A stretch of DNA of 64,000 nucleotides, taken from VFJL01 sp043721435 (GTDB taxonomy: Bacteria; Pseudomonadota; Gammaproteobacteria; Burkholderiales; Nitrosomonadaceae). This document shows positions 24,745 through 32,481 of this stretch, piece after piece; position 1 is the stretch's first letter; each line of letters begins with the position of its first letter. The DNA lies in the NCBI GenBank assembly GCA_043721435.1, contig JAYSQR010000038.1, positions 1-64,000 on the forward strand, given 5' to 3'. The translations under genes were made by a program, and so were the position numbers. The notes beneath the pieces are model-generated. The model saw nothing but the letters and a program-made list of their open reading frames with translations. It did no database searches and had not been told where the DNA came from.

Positions 24745-25858
24745 GTTCGCGCCTTACGCAGTATCGTCGGCAAATTCACGCGGCCGTCGTGTGCAGGAGG
24801 AATTCCCGTCCGGGCGCAGTGAATTCCAGCGCGACCGTGATCGCATCATTCATTCCACCGCATTCCGCCGGCTTGAATACAAAACCCAGGTTTTCGTCAA
24901 TCATGAAGGCGACCTGTTCCGTACCCGTCTGACCCACAGCCTGGAAGTGGCGCAAATCGGCCGCTCTGTCGCGCGCAATCTGCATCTTAATGAAGATCTG
25001 GTTGAAGCCATTGCCCTGGCGCATGACCTGGGGCATACGCCATTCGGTCACGCCGGGCAGGATGCGCTGAACGACTGCATGAAAAACCATGGCGGCTTTG
25101 AACACAATCTGCAATCCCTGCGCGTGGTTGATGTGCTGGAAGAGCGTTACGGCGCGTTTGACGGTCTGAATCTGTGCTTCGAAACCCGTGAAGGCATACT
25201 TAAACACTGCGCGAAGAAAAATGCCAGAAAACTCGGGGACGTGGGCGAGCGCTTTCTCTCCAATCAAAGGCCGTCACTGGAAGCGCAACTCGCCAATCTG
25301 GCCGATGAAATCGCCTATAACAATCATGACGTGGACGATGGCCTGCGTTCTGGCCTCATCGCTCAGGAGCAACTGGAGCAAGTCGGCATATTTTCGCGGC
25401 ATCTGGCGATGGTGAGAAAACTTTATCCTGAGATCTCGGGACGGCGTCTGGTTCATGAAACCGTGCGGCGCATGATCAACACCCTGGTGGCGGATCTGAT
25501 CAGACAAAGTGCGGCCAGCATCACTGCCGCCCGGCTGGAAGACTTGCCTGCGGTGCGAATGGCCCCGCTACTGATCGGTTTCAGTGAGAAAATCAGGTTG
25601 GAACAGCAGGAGTTGAAGAAATTCCTGCGCAACCATCTTTACCGGCACTATCAGGTGGCGCGCATGAGCAACAAAGCGCGGCATACCATCGAAATGCTGT
25701 TCAATGCATTTAGCTTGGATACCCGTTTGCTTCCGTCAGAGCACCAGATCAAATACCAGCAGGACGGGCATCAGGCCATCGCCGACTACATCGCCGGCAT
25801 GACTGATCGCTACGCAATCCGGGAATACCGGCGGCTGTTCGCCATCGAGGAAAGCTGA
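24737..25858 (+). CDS. dgt: dGTPase-like deoxyguanosine triphosphate triphosphohydrolase
   Basis: HD-domain phosphohydrolase that releases triphosphate from dNTPs. The HD metal-binding residues are visible in RTRLTHSLEVAQIGR, ALAHDLGHTPFGHAG and ADEIAYNNHDVDDG. At 373 residues it belongs to the shorter dGTPase-like subfamily, not the 505-residue E. coli type. The ATG at 24737 overlaps the aroB stop by 8 nt, which suggests translational coupling. Confidence 0.92.
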   Translation: MHKFAPYAVSSANSRGRRVQEEFPSGRSEFQRDRDRIIHSTAFRRLEYKTQVFVNHEGDLFRTRLTHSLEVAQIGRSVARNLHLNEDLVEAIALAHDLGHTPFGHAGQDALNDCMKNHGGFEHNLQSLRVVDVLEERYGAFDGLNLCFETREGILKHCAKKNARKLGDVGERFLSNQRPSLEAQLANLADEIAYNNHDVDDGLRSGLIAQEQLEQVGIFSRHLAMVRKLYPEISGRRLVHETVRRMINTLVADLIRQSAASITAARLEDLPAVRMAPLLIGFSEKIRLEQQELKKFLRNHLYRHYQVARMSNKARHTIEMLFNAFSLDTRLLPSEHQIKYQQDGHQAIADYIAGMTDRYAIREYRRLFAIEES

Positions 25859-25986
25859 TTAAAAAATGGCTCAGCCATATTCAGATCGGTCGCTGTGGCA
25901 CTGCTTCTGGACGACGCGCACTGTGTACGCAGAAGCCAATCGCTGGTAGTATCTGGTTGAATTTATGCGATTGAGTGGGCTTGCAA

Positions 25987-27051
25987 ATGACAAAACTAAA
26001 AAACGATACGCTGATACGTGCGCTGCTGCGCCAACCCACTGAATATACTCCGGTATGGCTGATGCGTCAGGCTGGGCGCTATCTCCCCGAATATAACCAG
26101 ACTCGTGCCCGTGCCGGCGATTTTCTTTCGCTGTGCAAGAATCCCGATTTCGCCACGGAAGTCACCATGCAGCCGCTGGCACGATTTCCACTGGATGCGG
26201 CGATACTGTTTTCCGACATCCTCACCATTCCGGATGCGATGGGGCTGGGGCTTTACTTCGCCGAAGGCGAGGGTCCCAAGTTCGAGCGGCCGTTGCGTGA
26301 GGAGTGGGAAATTCGCGCGCTGACAGTGCCCGATCCTGCCGTGCATTTACGCTATGTGATGGACGCGGTCGCACAAATTCGTAAGACGCTGGATAACCAA
26401 GTGCCGCTGATCGGTTTTTCCGGCAGTCCATTTACGCTTGCCTGCTATATGGTGGAAGGCTGCGGCGGTACTGATTTCCGGCAAATCAAAACCATGCTTT
26501 ACCAGCGCCCCGATCTGCTGCACCACATTCTCAACATCAATGCCCAGGCTGTCATTGCTTATCTCAACGCGCAGATTGAATCCGGTGCTCAGGCAGTGAT
26601 GATTTTTGATACTTGGGGCGGAGCGTTATCGCATAACGCCTATCAGGAATTTTCCTTGCGCTACATGAGCCAGATACTGGCCGGAATAACGCGTGAGCAT
26701 GGCGGCGTGCGTATCCCCGCCGTTGTTTTCACCAAGGGCGGCGGACTGTGGCTGGAAAGCATTGCCAACAGCGGGTGTGATGCGGTGGGACTCGACTGGA
26801 CCGTGGATATCGCGGAAGCGCGGCGGCGCATCGGCCACAAGGTTGCGCTGCAAGGCAATCTCGATCCGGCAGTATTGTTCGCGGCGCCGGAAGTTATTAT
26901 TGCCGAAACAGAAAAAATTCTTGCCGGCTATGGCAACGGCAGCGGCCATGTGTTCAATCTGGGACACGGCATTTCCCAGTTTACGCCGCCGGAGAGCGCC
27001 CTGACCCTGGCGGAAGCGGTACATGCCCTGAGCCGTAAATATCACCAGTGA
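25987..27051 (+). CDS. hemE: Uroporphyrinogen decarboxylase
   Basis: It removes four carboxyl groups from uroporphyrinogen III to give coproporphyrinogen III. The signature near the N-terminus PVWLMRQAGRYLPEY and the second signature GFSGSPFTLACYMVEG are intact, as is the catalytic Asp in ILFSDILTIPDAMG. A GTG at 25975 is in frame, but ATG 25987 gives the usual N-terminus MTKLKNDTLIRALLRQP and a normal length of 354. The 116-nt leader has a small hairpin (25866-25878). Confidence 0.96.
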   Translation: MTKLKNDTLIRALLRQPTEYTPVWLMRQAGRYLPEYNQTRARAGDFLSLCKNPDFATEVTMQPLARFPLDAAILFSDILTIPDAMGLGLYFAEGEGPKFERPLREEWEIRALTVPDPAVHLRYVMDAVAQIRKTLDNQVPLIGFSGSPFTLACYMVEGCGGTDFRQIKTMLYQRPDLLHHILNINAQAVIAYLNAQIESGAQAVMIFDTWGGALSHNAYQEFSLRYMSQILAGITREHGGVRIPAVVFTKGGGLWLESIANSGCDAVGLDWTVDIAEARRRIGHKVALQGNLDPAVLFAAPEVIIAETEKILAGYGNGSGHVFNLGHGISQFTPPESALTLAEAVHALSRKYHQ

Positions 27052-27129
27052 TCAGTTTGATGGGGTACTTCTAACAATCCGGATTTCAGCGCGGCACTTC
27101 TTTGTAATGTTTCAGCAGGACACCCATCC

Positions 27130-27813
27130 GTGCATATACTCATAATCGAAGACGATCCCACGATCGCTACCAATCTCTACGATTTTCTGGAAGCCCGCGG
27201 ACACTGTGTCGATGCGGCCGCTGACGGTATCACCGGCCTGCATCTCGCGATCACACAGCACTTTGACGGTATTCTGCTTGATCTCGGTCTGCCGGGCATG
27301 GACGGCATCACATTGTGCCGCAAGCTACGGCAGGAAGCGCATCTCGACACGCCGGTACTGATGTTGACCGCGCGCGACACGCTGGAGGACAAGCTGAAAG
27401 GTTTCGAACATGGGGCTGATGACTATCTGGTCAAACCGTTTGCATTAAGAGAAGTTGAAGCGCGTCTGGTTGCAATGCACAAACGCCATAGTGGCAAGGT
27501 CACCAGTCGCACATTGGAAACCGGCGATCTGTCATTCGACCCCAAAACGATGTCGGTCAATTTCACCGGTGCAGGGGTCAAATTGCCGCCGAAATGCATT
27601 CGCCTGCTTGCACTCATGATGGGCGAGCCCGGCCGCGTATTCAGCCGGAAAGAACTCGAGTCGGGAGTGTGGGGGGATGCGCAGGGAACCAGCGATACCC
27701 TGCGCAGTCATATGCACGAACTGCGCCGCGCACTGATCCGGGTTGGCGGCTACGATCCGATCGAGACCGTCCACGGTCTCGGTTACCGCCTGATTACTCG
27801 TGCTCGAGCTTAA
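27130..27813 (+). CDS. OmpR/PhoB-family response regulator
   Basis: It has a receiver domain at residues 1-115 with the acidic pocket IIEDD, phospho-acceptor D51 (GILLDLGLPGMDG), T in MLTARD and the conserved lysine in LVKPFALRE. A winged-helix DNA-binding domain spans about 130-225 (KLPPKCIRLLALMMGEPGRVFSRKELE ... LRSHMHELRRAL ... VHGLGYRL). It starts with GTG. It overlaps the downstream histidine kinase by 14 nt, so the two form one two-component operon. The signal is unknown; the carbon-uptake gene sbtA starts 121 bp after the kinase. Confidence 0.92.
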   Translation: MHILIIEDDPTIATNLYDFLEARGHCVDAAADGITGLHLAITQHFDGILLDLGLPGMDGITLCRKLRQEAHLDTPVLMLTARDTLEDKLKGFEHGADDYLVKPFALREVEARLVAMHKRHSGKVTSRTLETGDLSFDPKTMSVNFTGAGVKLPPKCIRLLALMMGEPGRVFSRKELESGVWGDAQGTSDTLRSHMHELRRALIRVGGYDPIETVHGLGYRLITRARA

Positions 27814-29068
27814 GCGCGGCCTGCGCCTGCGCATTGCGCTGGCGTTCGCAATCTTCTGCATATTCGTCGTCGGCACCCTGGGCATCAGCCTTTATGTCGC
27901 TTCCGGCGATATCGAAGAGGCGCACATTGAGCAGGTCATTGAAATGGAGATGGACCACCTCATTGAGCGCTATCGTCAGCAGCCTGATTTTATTCCCCAA
28001 GCGGGCTCCAACCTCGAAGAATACATCTTGCGCGACCATGCTGAGGAATTGCGGCTGCCGGGTTACCTGCAGGGTCTTAACCAAAGGCGGCACATGGTAT
28101 TTCGTGGTCCACAGGAAGTCCGGGTCGCGGTACGGCACGTCGATGGCGTCAAATTTCTTGTTGCGTACGAAATCGGGCTGCATGAGCAGCGCAAGCAGGA
28201 GTTCGGGCTGCTGATCGGGTTGTCGCTGATCTCGCTGGTTGGCGTAGCACTGGTGGTGGGATACCTGCTCGCCGGATTGCTCGTCAGAGAAGTCGCCGAT
28301 CTTGCCGAGCAGGTAAGGAATCTTGCGCCCGGCAATGTGCAGGGCGTGACGCTGACACAGCCAGGGATGGATGAAGAAGTGGCGCAGCTGGCACGCGCAC
28401 TGGATGATTACCAGAGCCGTATCAGGCGCATGTTGCAGCGTGAACAGGAGTTCACCGCCAATGTGAGCCATGAAATGCGCACCCCGATCACCACGATTCT
28501 GACGAGCTGCGAGTTGCTGGCGACCGAGCCGAACATGTCCGAAAAGGTGCGCACCCGCATCGGCATGATCGAAGCGGCAGCGACCCGCATGGGCGAACAA
28601 TTGCAGGCTTTGCTGTTTCTTGCCCGCGAACAGGCGCTGGGTGTCACGGAACCGGTTGCAATCGCGGAATGCGTGTACGATGCGGCCGAGCCGTTACGCC
28701 CGGAAATCGCGCGCAAACACCTCGACTTCGAGGTGGCAGTGGAGCCGGACGCCGTCCTCACACTCAACCGGCAAGCGCTGCACACCGCCCTGGTGAACCT
28801 GCTGCGCAATGCCGTGCAATATACCGCACACGGTTCTGTGCGGGTGAAATTCAGCGGACGCCAACTCACGATCTCCGACTCGGGTATCGGTATCGAACCC
28901 TCTTACCTGCCTTTCCTGTTCGAACGTTTTTTCCGAGGCTCGACCCAAGGTGAAGGCTTGGGGATCGGGCTAGCCATCGTCAAGCGCATTTGCGATCACT
29001 ACGGCTGGCGCATCGAAGTCGACAGTACGCCCGGGCAGGGTGCAACCTTCCATATCACCTTTCCCTGA
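27800..29068 (+). CDS. Membrane sensor histidine kinase
   Basis: Two membrane segments (about residues 10-32 and 134-158) flank a roughly 100-residue periplasmic sensor region rich in acidic residues near its start (GDIEEAHIEQVIEMEMDHLIERY). A HAMP-like linker, the HisKA domain with H224 (ANVSHEMRTPITTI) and an HATPase domain (N box LVNLLRNAVQYT, G1 ISDSGIGIEPSYLPFLFERFFRG, G2 GEGLGIGLAIV) follow. It starts with GTG inside the end of the response regulator gene and is the cognate kinase of that protein. Confidence 0.92.
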   Translation: MLELKRGLRLRIALAFAIFCIFVVGTLGISLYVASGDIEEAHIEQVIEMEMDHLIERYRQQPDFIPQAGSNLEEYILRDHAEELRLPGYLQGLNQRRHMVFRGPQEVRVAVRHVDGVKFLVAYEIGLHEQRKQEFGLLIGLSLISLVGVALVVGYLLAGLLVREVADLAEQVRNLAPGNVQGVTLTQPGMDEEVAQLARALDDYQSRIRRMLQREQEFTANVSHEMRTPITTILTSCELLATEPNMSEKVRTRIGMIEAAATRMGEQLQALLFLAREQALGVTEPVAIAECVYDAAEPLRPEIARKHLDFEVAVEPDAVLTLNRQALHTALVNLLRNAVQYTAHGSVRVKFSGRQLTISDSGIGIEPSYLPFLFERFFRGSTQGEGLGIGLAIVKRICDHYGWRIEVDSTPGQGATFHITFP

Positions 29069-29189
29069 CCATAAGTACCGCAAGCCTCACAAATTCATCA
29101 CATCTAAAAGATGTTTTCTTCACATTTGCTGTGCTAACTTGCTGCACTCGTATAGCTAGTAGAAAACCAATCAAATAGGGAGATGACGT

Positions 29190-30143
29190 ATGCCAACCGT
29201 GCAACCAGTAGTACTGTTTTTCATCTTGGGCGTTTTGGCCGGGGTATTGAAATCCGACCTCAAGATTCCTGAGGCTTTATACAAAAGCATGAGTCTCTTC
29301 CTGTTGATCGCGATCGGTCTCAAGGGCGGGGTGTCGATGGCCAAGTACGAAATCATGGAGGTGCTGCCCATTGCCCTGTCCATGGTGGTGCTCGCGGCAC
29401 TGGTTCCGCTGTGTGCCTACCCCATATTGAAGCATATAGGTAAATTCAACCAGGCTGACTCGGGAGCCATCGCCGCCCACTACGGTTCGGTGAGCGCGGT
29501 GACCTTCGCCGTGGGCCTTGCCTTCCTGGAAGGAATAGGGGAGACGTCCGAGGGTTACATGGTACTGATCATGGCGCTGATGGAGATACCGGCGCTGGTA
29601 ACCGGCACGATCCTGGCGCGGCGCGGTGCCGGAGGCGAAACCGCGTGGGGCAAACTGATGCACGAGATCCTAACCGGCACCAGTATTTTCCTGATGGTGG
29701 GCGGGGTCATCATCGGTTACTACGCCGGCATGGTGAAATTAGTCTCGCCGCTGGACAAGATGTTCATGGACTTGTTCATGGGGGTGCTGGCTTTCTTCCT
29801 GCTGGAGATGGGCCTGTTGGCATCGGCGCGGCTGTCGGCAATTAAGAAAAAAGGGCCGTTCCTGCTTGTGTTCGGTATCGCATTCCCGTTAGTAGCCGGG
29901 GTGTTGGGCGCCTTCCTGGGCAGCGCATTCGGCCTGTCGCTGGGCGGCACCACGATGCTCGCCGTACTGTACGCCAGTTGCTCCTACATCGCGGCTCCCG
30001 CAGCCATGCGCATTGCAGTGCCGGATGCGGATCCTGCGGTATCGATCGGCGCTTCGCTCGGGGTGACCTTCCCATTTAACATATTTATCGGCGTGCCGAT
30101 TTACTATGAAATGGCGAAATTTTTCGTCGGCGCTCCAGCATAG
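29190..30143 (+). CDS. sbtA: SbtA-type sodium-dependent bicarbonate transporter (DUF897)
   Basis: Inner-membrane bicarbonate importer of the SbtA family, first known from cyanobacteria. The 317-residue protein has about ten hydrophobic helices in two similar halves. Family signatures include FFILGVLAGVLKSDLKIPEALY, LLIAIGLKGG, AAHYGSVSAVTFAVG and, in the second half, SCSYIAAPAAMRIAVPDADP and GVTFPFNIFIGVPIY. A Shine-Dalgarno (AGGGAG) precedes the ATG. An SbtB-like PII gene follows 49 bp later, as in classical sbtAB operons. Confidence 0.92.
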   Translation: MPTVQPVVLFFILGVLAGVLKSDLKIPEALYKSMSLFLLIAIGLKGGVSMAKYEIMEVLPIALSMVVLAALVPLCAYPILKHIGKFNQADSGAIAAHYGSVSAVTFAVGLAFLEGIGETSEGYMVLIMALMEIPALVTGTILARRGAGGETAWGKLMHEILTGTSIFLMVGGVIIGYYAGMVKLVSPLDKMFMDLFMGVLAFFLLEMGLLASARLSAIKKKGPFLLVFGIAFPLVAGVLGAFLGSAFGLSLGGTTMLAVLYASCSYIAAPAAMRIAVPDADPAVSIGASLGVTFPFNIFIGVPIYYEMAKFFVGAPA

Positions 30144-30192
30144 AACGGACAGATTCCAACTCAATCAATATTGATCATTTTCAGGGGAAGTT

Positions 30193-30510
30193 ATGAATAA
30201 CTCGATAGCAATGAAACGATTCGAGATCGTTGTTGATGAAGAAAAACTCAACGAACTGATCACGTTGTTGGGGGAGGTTGGCGTGCGCGGCTACACCTTC
30301 ATCAAGAACACGGGCGGCCTCGGTTCACGCGGCGAACGGCGTCCCGATGGCCTCTTTTTACAGGAAGAAAATGCCATGGTGATTCTGGCTTGCCAAGAAG
30401 AGCAGGCGCAGAAGGTGATTGCGGCGCTACGTCCCAAGCTGAAGGAATTCGGCGGCATGTGCCTGATTTCGGACTGTCTCTGGGTGGAAGGGCCGGCAGT
30501 CTCATATTGA
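30193..30510 (+). CDS. SbtB/CPII-like PII signalling protein, copy 1
   Basis: The 105-residue protein of PII (GlnB-like) fold is placed directly after sbtA. The ferredoxin-like strands are KRFEIVVDEE, VRGYTFI and AMVILACQEEQAQKVIAAL. The T-loop IKNTGGLGSRGERRPDG lacks the Tyr51 uridylylation context of GlnB/GlnK, as in SbtB and carboxysome-linked CPII. The C-terminal C90-LISD-C95 has the Cx4C spacing of the SbtB redox loop. Expected role (inference from family): adenine-nucleotide- or bicarbonate-dependent control of SbtA. It is 97/105 identical to a second copy at 41788-42105. Shine-Dalgarno AGGGGAAG. Confidence 0.88.
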   Translation: MNNSIAMKRFEIVVDEEKLNELITLLGEVGVRGYTFIKNTGGLGSRGERRPDGLFLQEENAMVILACQEEQAQKVIAALRPKLKEFGGMCLISDCLWVEGPAVSY

Positions 30511-30999
30511 TTTTGATTTTTCCATCAGGCGTCGCCGATGGGCAGTGGTCGAGTGCAGACAGTCTGCACTACGTCACTTCACTAGGCTAAAAAAGTCCCA
30601 GCTATGACTGACTGGCTTCCCCTGATGCAACCTTCTCAATTCATTAAAACGGTGACGGCTGCATGGTTGCAATGACCATGCAGCCGTTTAATCGAGGGTT
30701 GGCAAGAGAGCGTATTCATCCTGTTGGGTGAAGCAAGACATAAGACATTGTCGTGTCAGAAAAGGGGAGGGGCAGGGATGCGGGATACTTCCGGTGATCA
30801 AATTTGCGTCGGGTATGGCCCTGTTGCGGCCAGTATGTTGCGCGCGCGCTTGCTTTCCTGCATTAAATACATTCTGCGAAATGCAGTATTCAATATGCAG
30901 GCGGCGGATCCACCGCTGACCCGCATCTGCCAGGGAGATGGTCTCCGGGGCATACGCTTCCTCAAATCTCGTCTTCAAGCGTAAAGGCGGACCAAAGTC
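30511..30999. other. Gene-free stretch between the sbtA-PII pair and the DAB operon
   Basis: No convincing gene in 489 bp: the open frames on both strands (around 30688-30984) have no recognisable domain and overlap each other. It contains a strong hairpin (30655-30687) and, at 30860-30900, AT-rich sequence with the inverted arms AATAC (30866-30870) and GTATT (30886-30890) and three partial copies of ATGCAG/TGCAT. This may be a LysR-type (CbbR-like) operator for the DAB operon, but that is a guess. Confidence 0.4.
30655..30687 (+). terminator. Strong hairpin, probable terminator after sbtA-PII
   Basis: ACGGCTGCATGGT (30655-30667) pairs perfectly with ACCATGCAGCCGT (30675-30687): 13 bp with a 7-nt loop. 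It is followed by only a short T-rich stretch (TTAATC) and preceded by AAAAC, so it may act in both directions. It lies 145 nt after the PII stop. Confidence 0.5.
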
Positions 31000-32472
31000 A
31001 TGGGGATACTCAGCTTATTGCTTTGGACCCCAATTGTTGGCATTCTGGTTTTGTCTTTGACATCCGGTCAGGATGCCCGCTCGATTCGTTTCTTCGCCAA
31101 CCTGTTTGCCACCCTCACATTTCTGCTTAGTTGCTGGCTAGTTATCATCTATGACCAGCAGGATAGTGCCATTCAGTTCGGTGAACAATTTACGCTTAAC
31201 CCCAAATTGGGTAGTGCTTTCGCCCTGGGTGTTGATGGCCTGTCGATCCCCATGCTGGTATTGGCGACATTACTTACGTCCATTGCAATGCTTGCTTCTT
31301 TTACCATTTCTAACAGTATTAAAAGTTTTCATATTTGTATCCTGTTGCTGGAGTTTGGCATGTTGGGCGTGTTTCTGGCACAGGACTGGGCGCTGTTCTA
31401 CATTTTCTGGGAACTGACTTTAATCCCGCTGTTCTTTCTGATCGACCGCTGGGGCGGTAAACGGCGGCACACGGCCAGTCTCAACTTCGTGCTGTACACG
31501 ATGGGCGGTTCGATTTTCATGCTCATCAGTTTGCTCGCGATTGGTCACTACATGCCTGAACACGGCGGATCGTTGATGGCTTCGATGAGTCAGGCGGCGC
31601 AAAGCATGCCGCGGGATGAGCAAGTCTGGGTGCTGCTGGGGTTTTTGATCGGTTTCGGGGTCAAGATGCCGATTTTCCCGTTGCACGGCTGGCTGCCTTT
31701 GGCCCACGTTGAAGCACCCAGCCCGGTCAGTATCCTGCTGTCGGGCGTTTTGCTGAAAATGGGTTCTTATGGCCTGATACGAGCCGTGGTGATGCTGCCG
31801 GAGGCCGCACAAATATTGCAGCCATGGCTGGTTTTCCTGGCGTTATTCGGGATGATTTACGGTGGCTTGCTGGCCTGGCGGCAAAGCGATCTCAAAGCGA
31901 TGGTGGCTTATTCTTCGGTCAGCCACATGGGCATAGTCTTGCTGGGCATTGCCGCCTTGAATGAAACCGGGCTCACTGGCGCAGTCTTGCAGATGACCGC
32001 TCATGGATTGATTGCGGGCGCAATGTTCCTGCTGGTGGGACTGCTGTATGAGCGCACTCATACCCGCAACATTCAGGATTACAGCTCATTGGTCCAGGTG
32101 GTGCCGCGTTTTGCCTTGTTCATGACGTTGACCCTGTTTGCAGCGATGGGCTTGCCGGGTTCGGTGGGTTTCATTGCCGAATTGCATGCCGTTATCGGTG
32201 GCTATCAACAATGGGGCGGCTTGATGGTATTTTTTAGTCTGAGCATCCTGATCGGTTCTGCCTACGCCATTCGCACCATCGGCCTATTGTTCACCGGTCC
32301 GGTAAAGCCGCAGATGCGAGAGATCGAAGACTTGCGTACCCCCGAGTTATTGGCAGCCGGTTTACTGGTTACGGGTATTGTGTTCTTCGGTCTGCTGCCG
32401 GCGCCGCTGATTGACTTGTCGTCAGCGACCCTGGGCCACATGAGCAGCTTGATCAGTCAACGTATTCAATAG
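31000..32472 (+). CDS. NuoM/NdhD-like proton-conducting membrane subunit of the DAB operon
   Basis: 490-residue antiporter-like subunit (complex I NuoM / Mrp MrpD superfamily) with about 14 membrane helices. Key features: DWALFYIFWELTLIPLFFLID, with the conserved Glu in the FWELTLIP helix, and GFGVKMPIFPLHGWLPLAHVEAPSPVS, with the channel lysine before MPIFPLHGWLP. There are no other complex I genes nearby. It is the first gene of a five-gene run that includes DabA 9 bp downstream, so it most likely forms part of an ion-coupled CO2 hydration complex rather than NADH dehydrogenase. Confidence 0.85.
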   Translation: MGILSLLLWTPIVGILVLSLTSGQDARSIRFFANLFATLTFLLSCWLVIIYDQQDSAIQFGEQFTLNPKLGSAFALGVDGLSIPMLVLATLLTSIAMLASFTISNSIKSFHICILLLEFGMLGVFLAQDWALFYIFWELTLIPLFFLIDRWGGKRRHTASLNFVLYTMGGSIFMLISLLAIGHYMPEHGGSLMASMSQAAQSMPRDEQVWVLLGFLIGFGVKMPIFPLHGWLPLAHVEAPSPVSILLSGVLLKMGSYGLIRAVVMLPEAAQILQPWLVFLALFGMIYGGLLAWRQSDLKAMVAYSSVSHMGIVLLGIAALNETGLTGAVLQMTAHGLIAGAMFLLVGLLYERTHTRNIQDYSSLVQVVPRFALFMTLTLFAAMGLPGSVGFIAELHAVIGGYQQWGGLMVFFSLSILIGSAYAIRTIGLLFTGPVKPQMREIEDLRTPELLAAGLLVTGIVFFGLLPAPLIDLSSATLGHMSSLISQRIQ

Positions 32473-32481
32473 GATATTGCC

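Noticed and set aside
25866..25878. Hairpin ATGGCTCAGCCAT after dgt as a terminator
   Set aside because: The A-run lies before it, so it would work only on the minus strand, where there is no gene; the stem is just 6 bp.
30688..30984. Small genes on either strand before the DAB operon
   Set aside because: Overlapping frames with no domain, poor start signals and a translation typical of random sequence.
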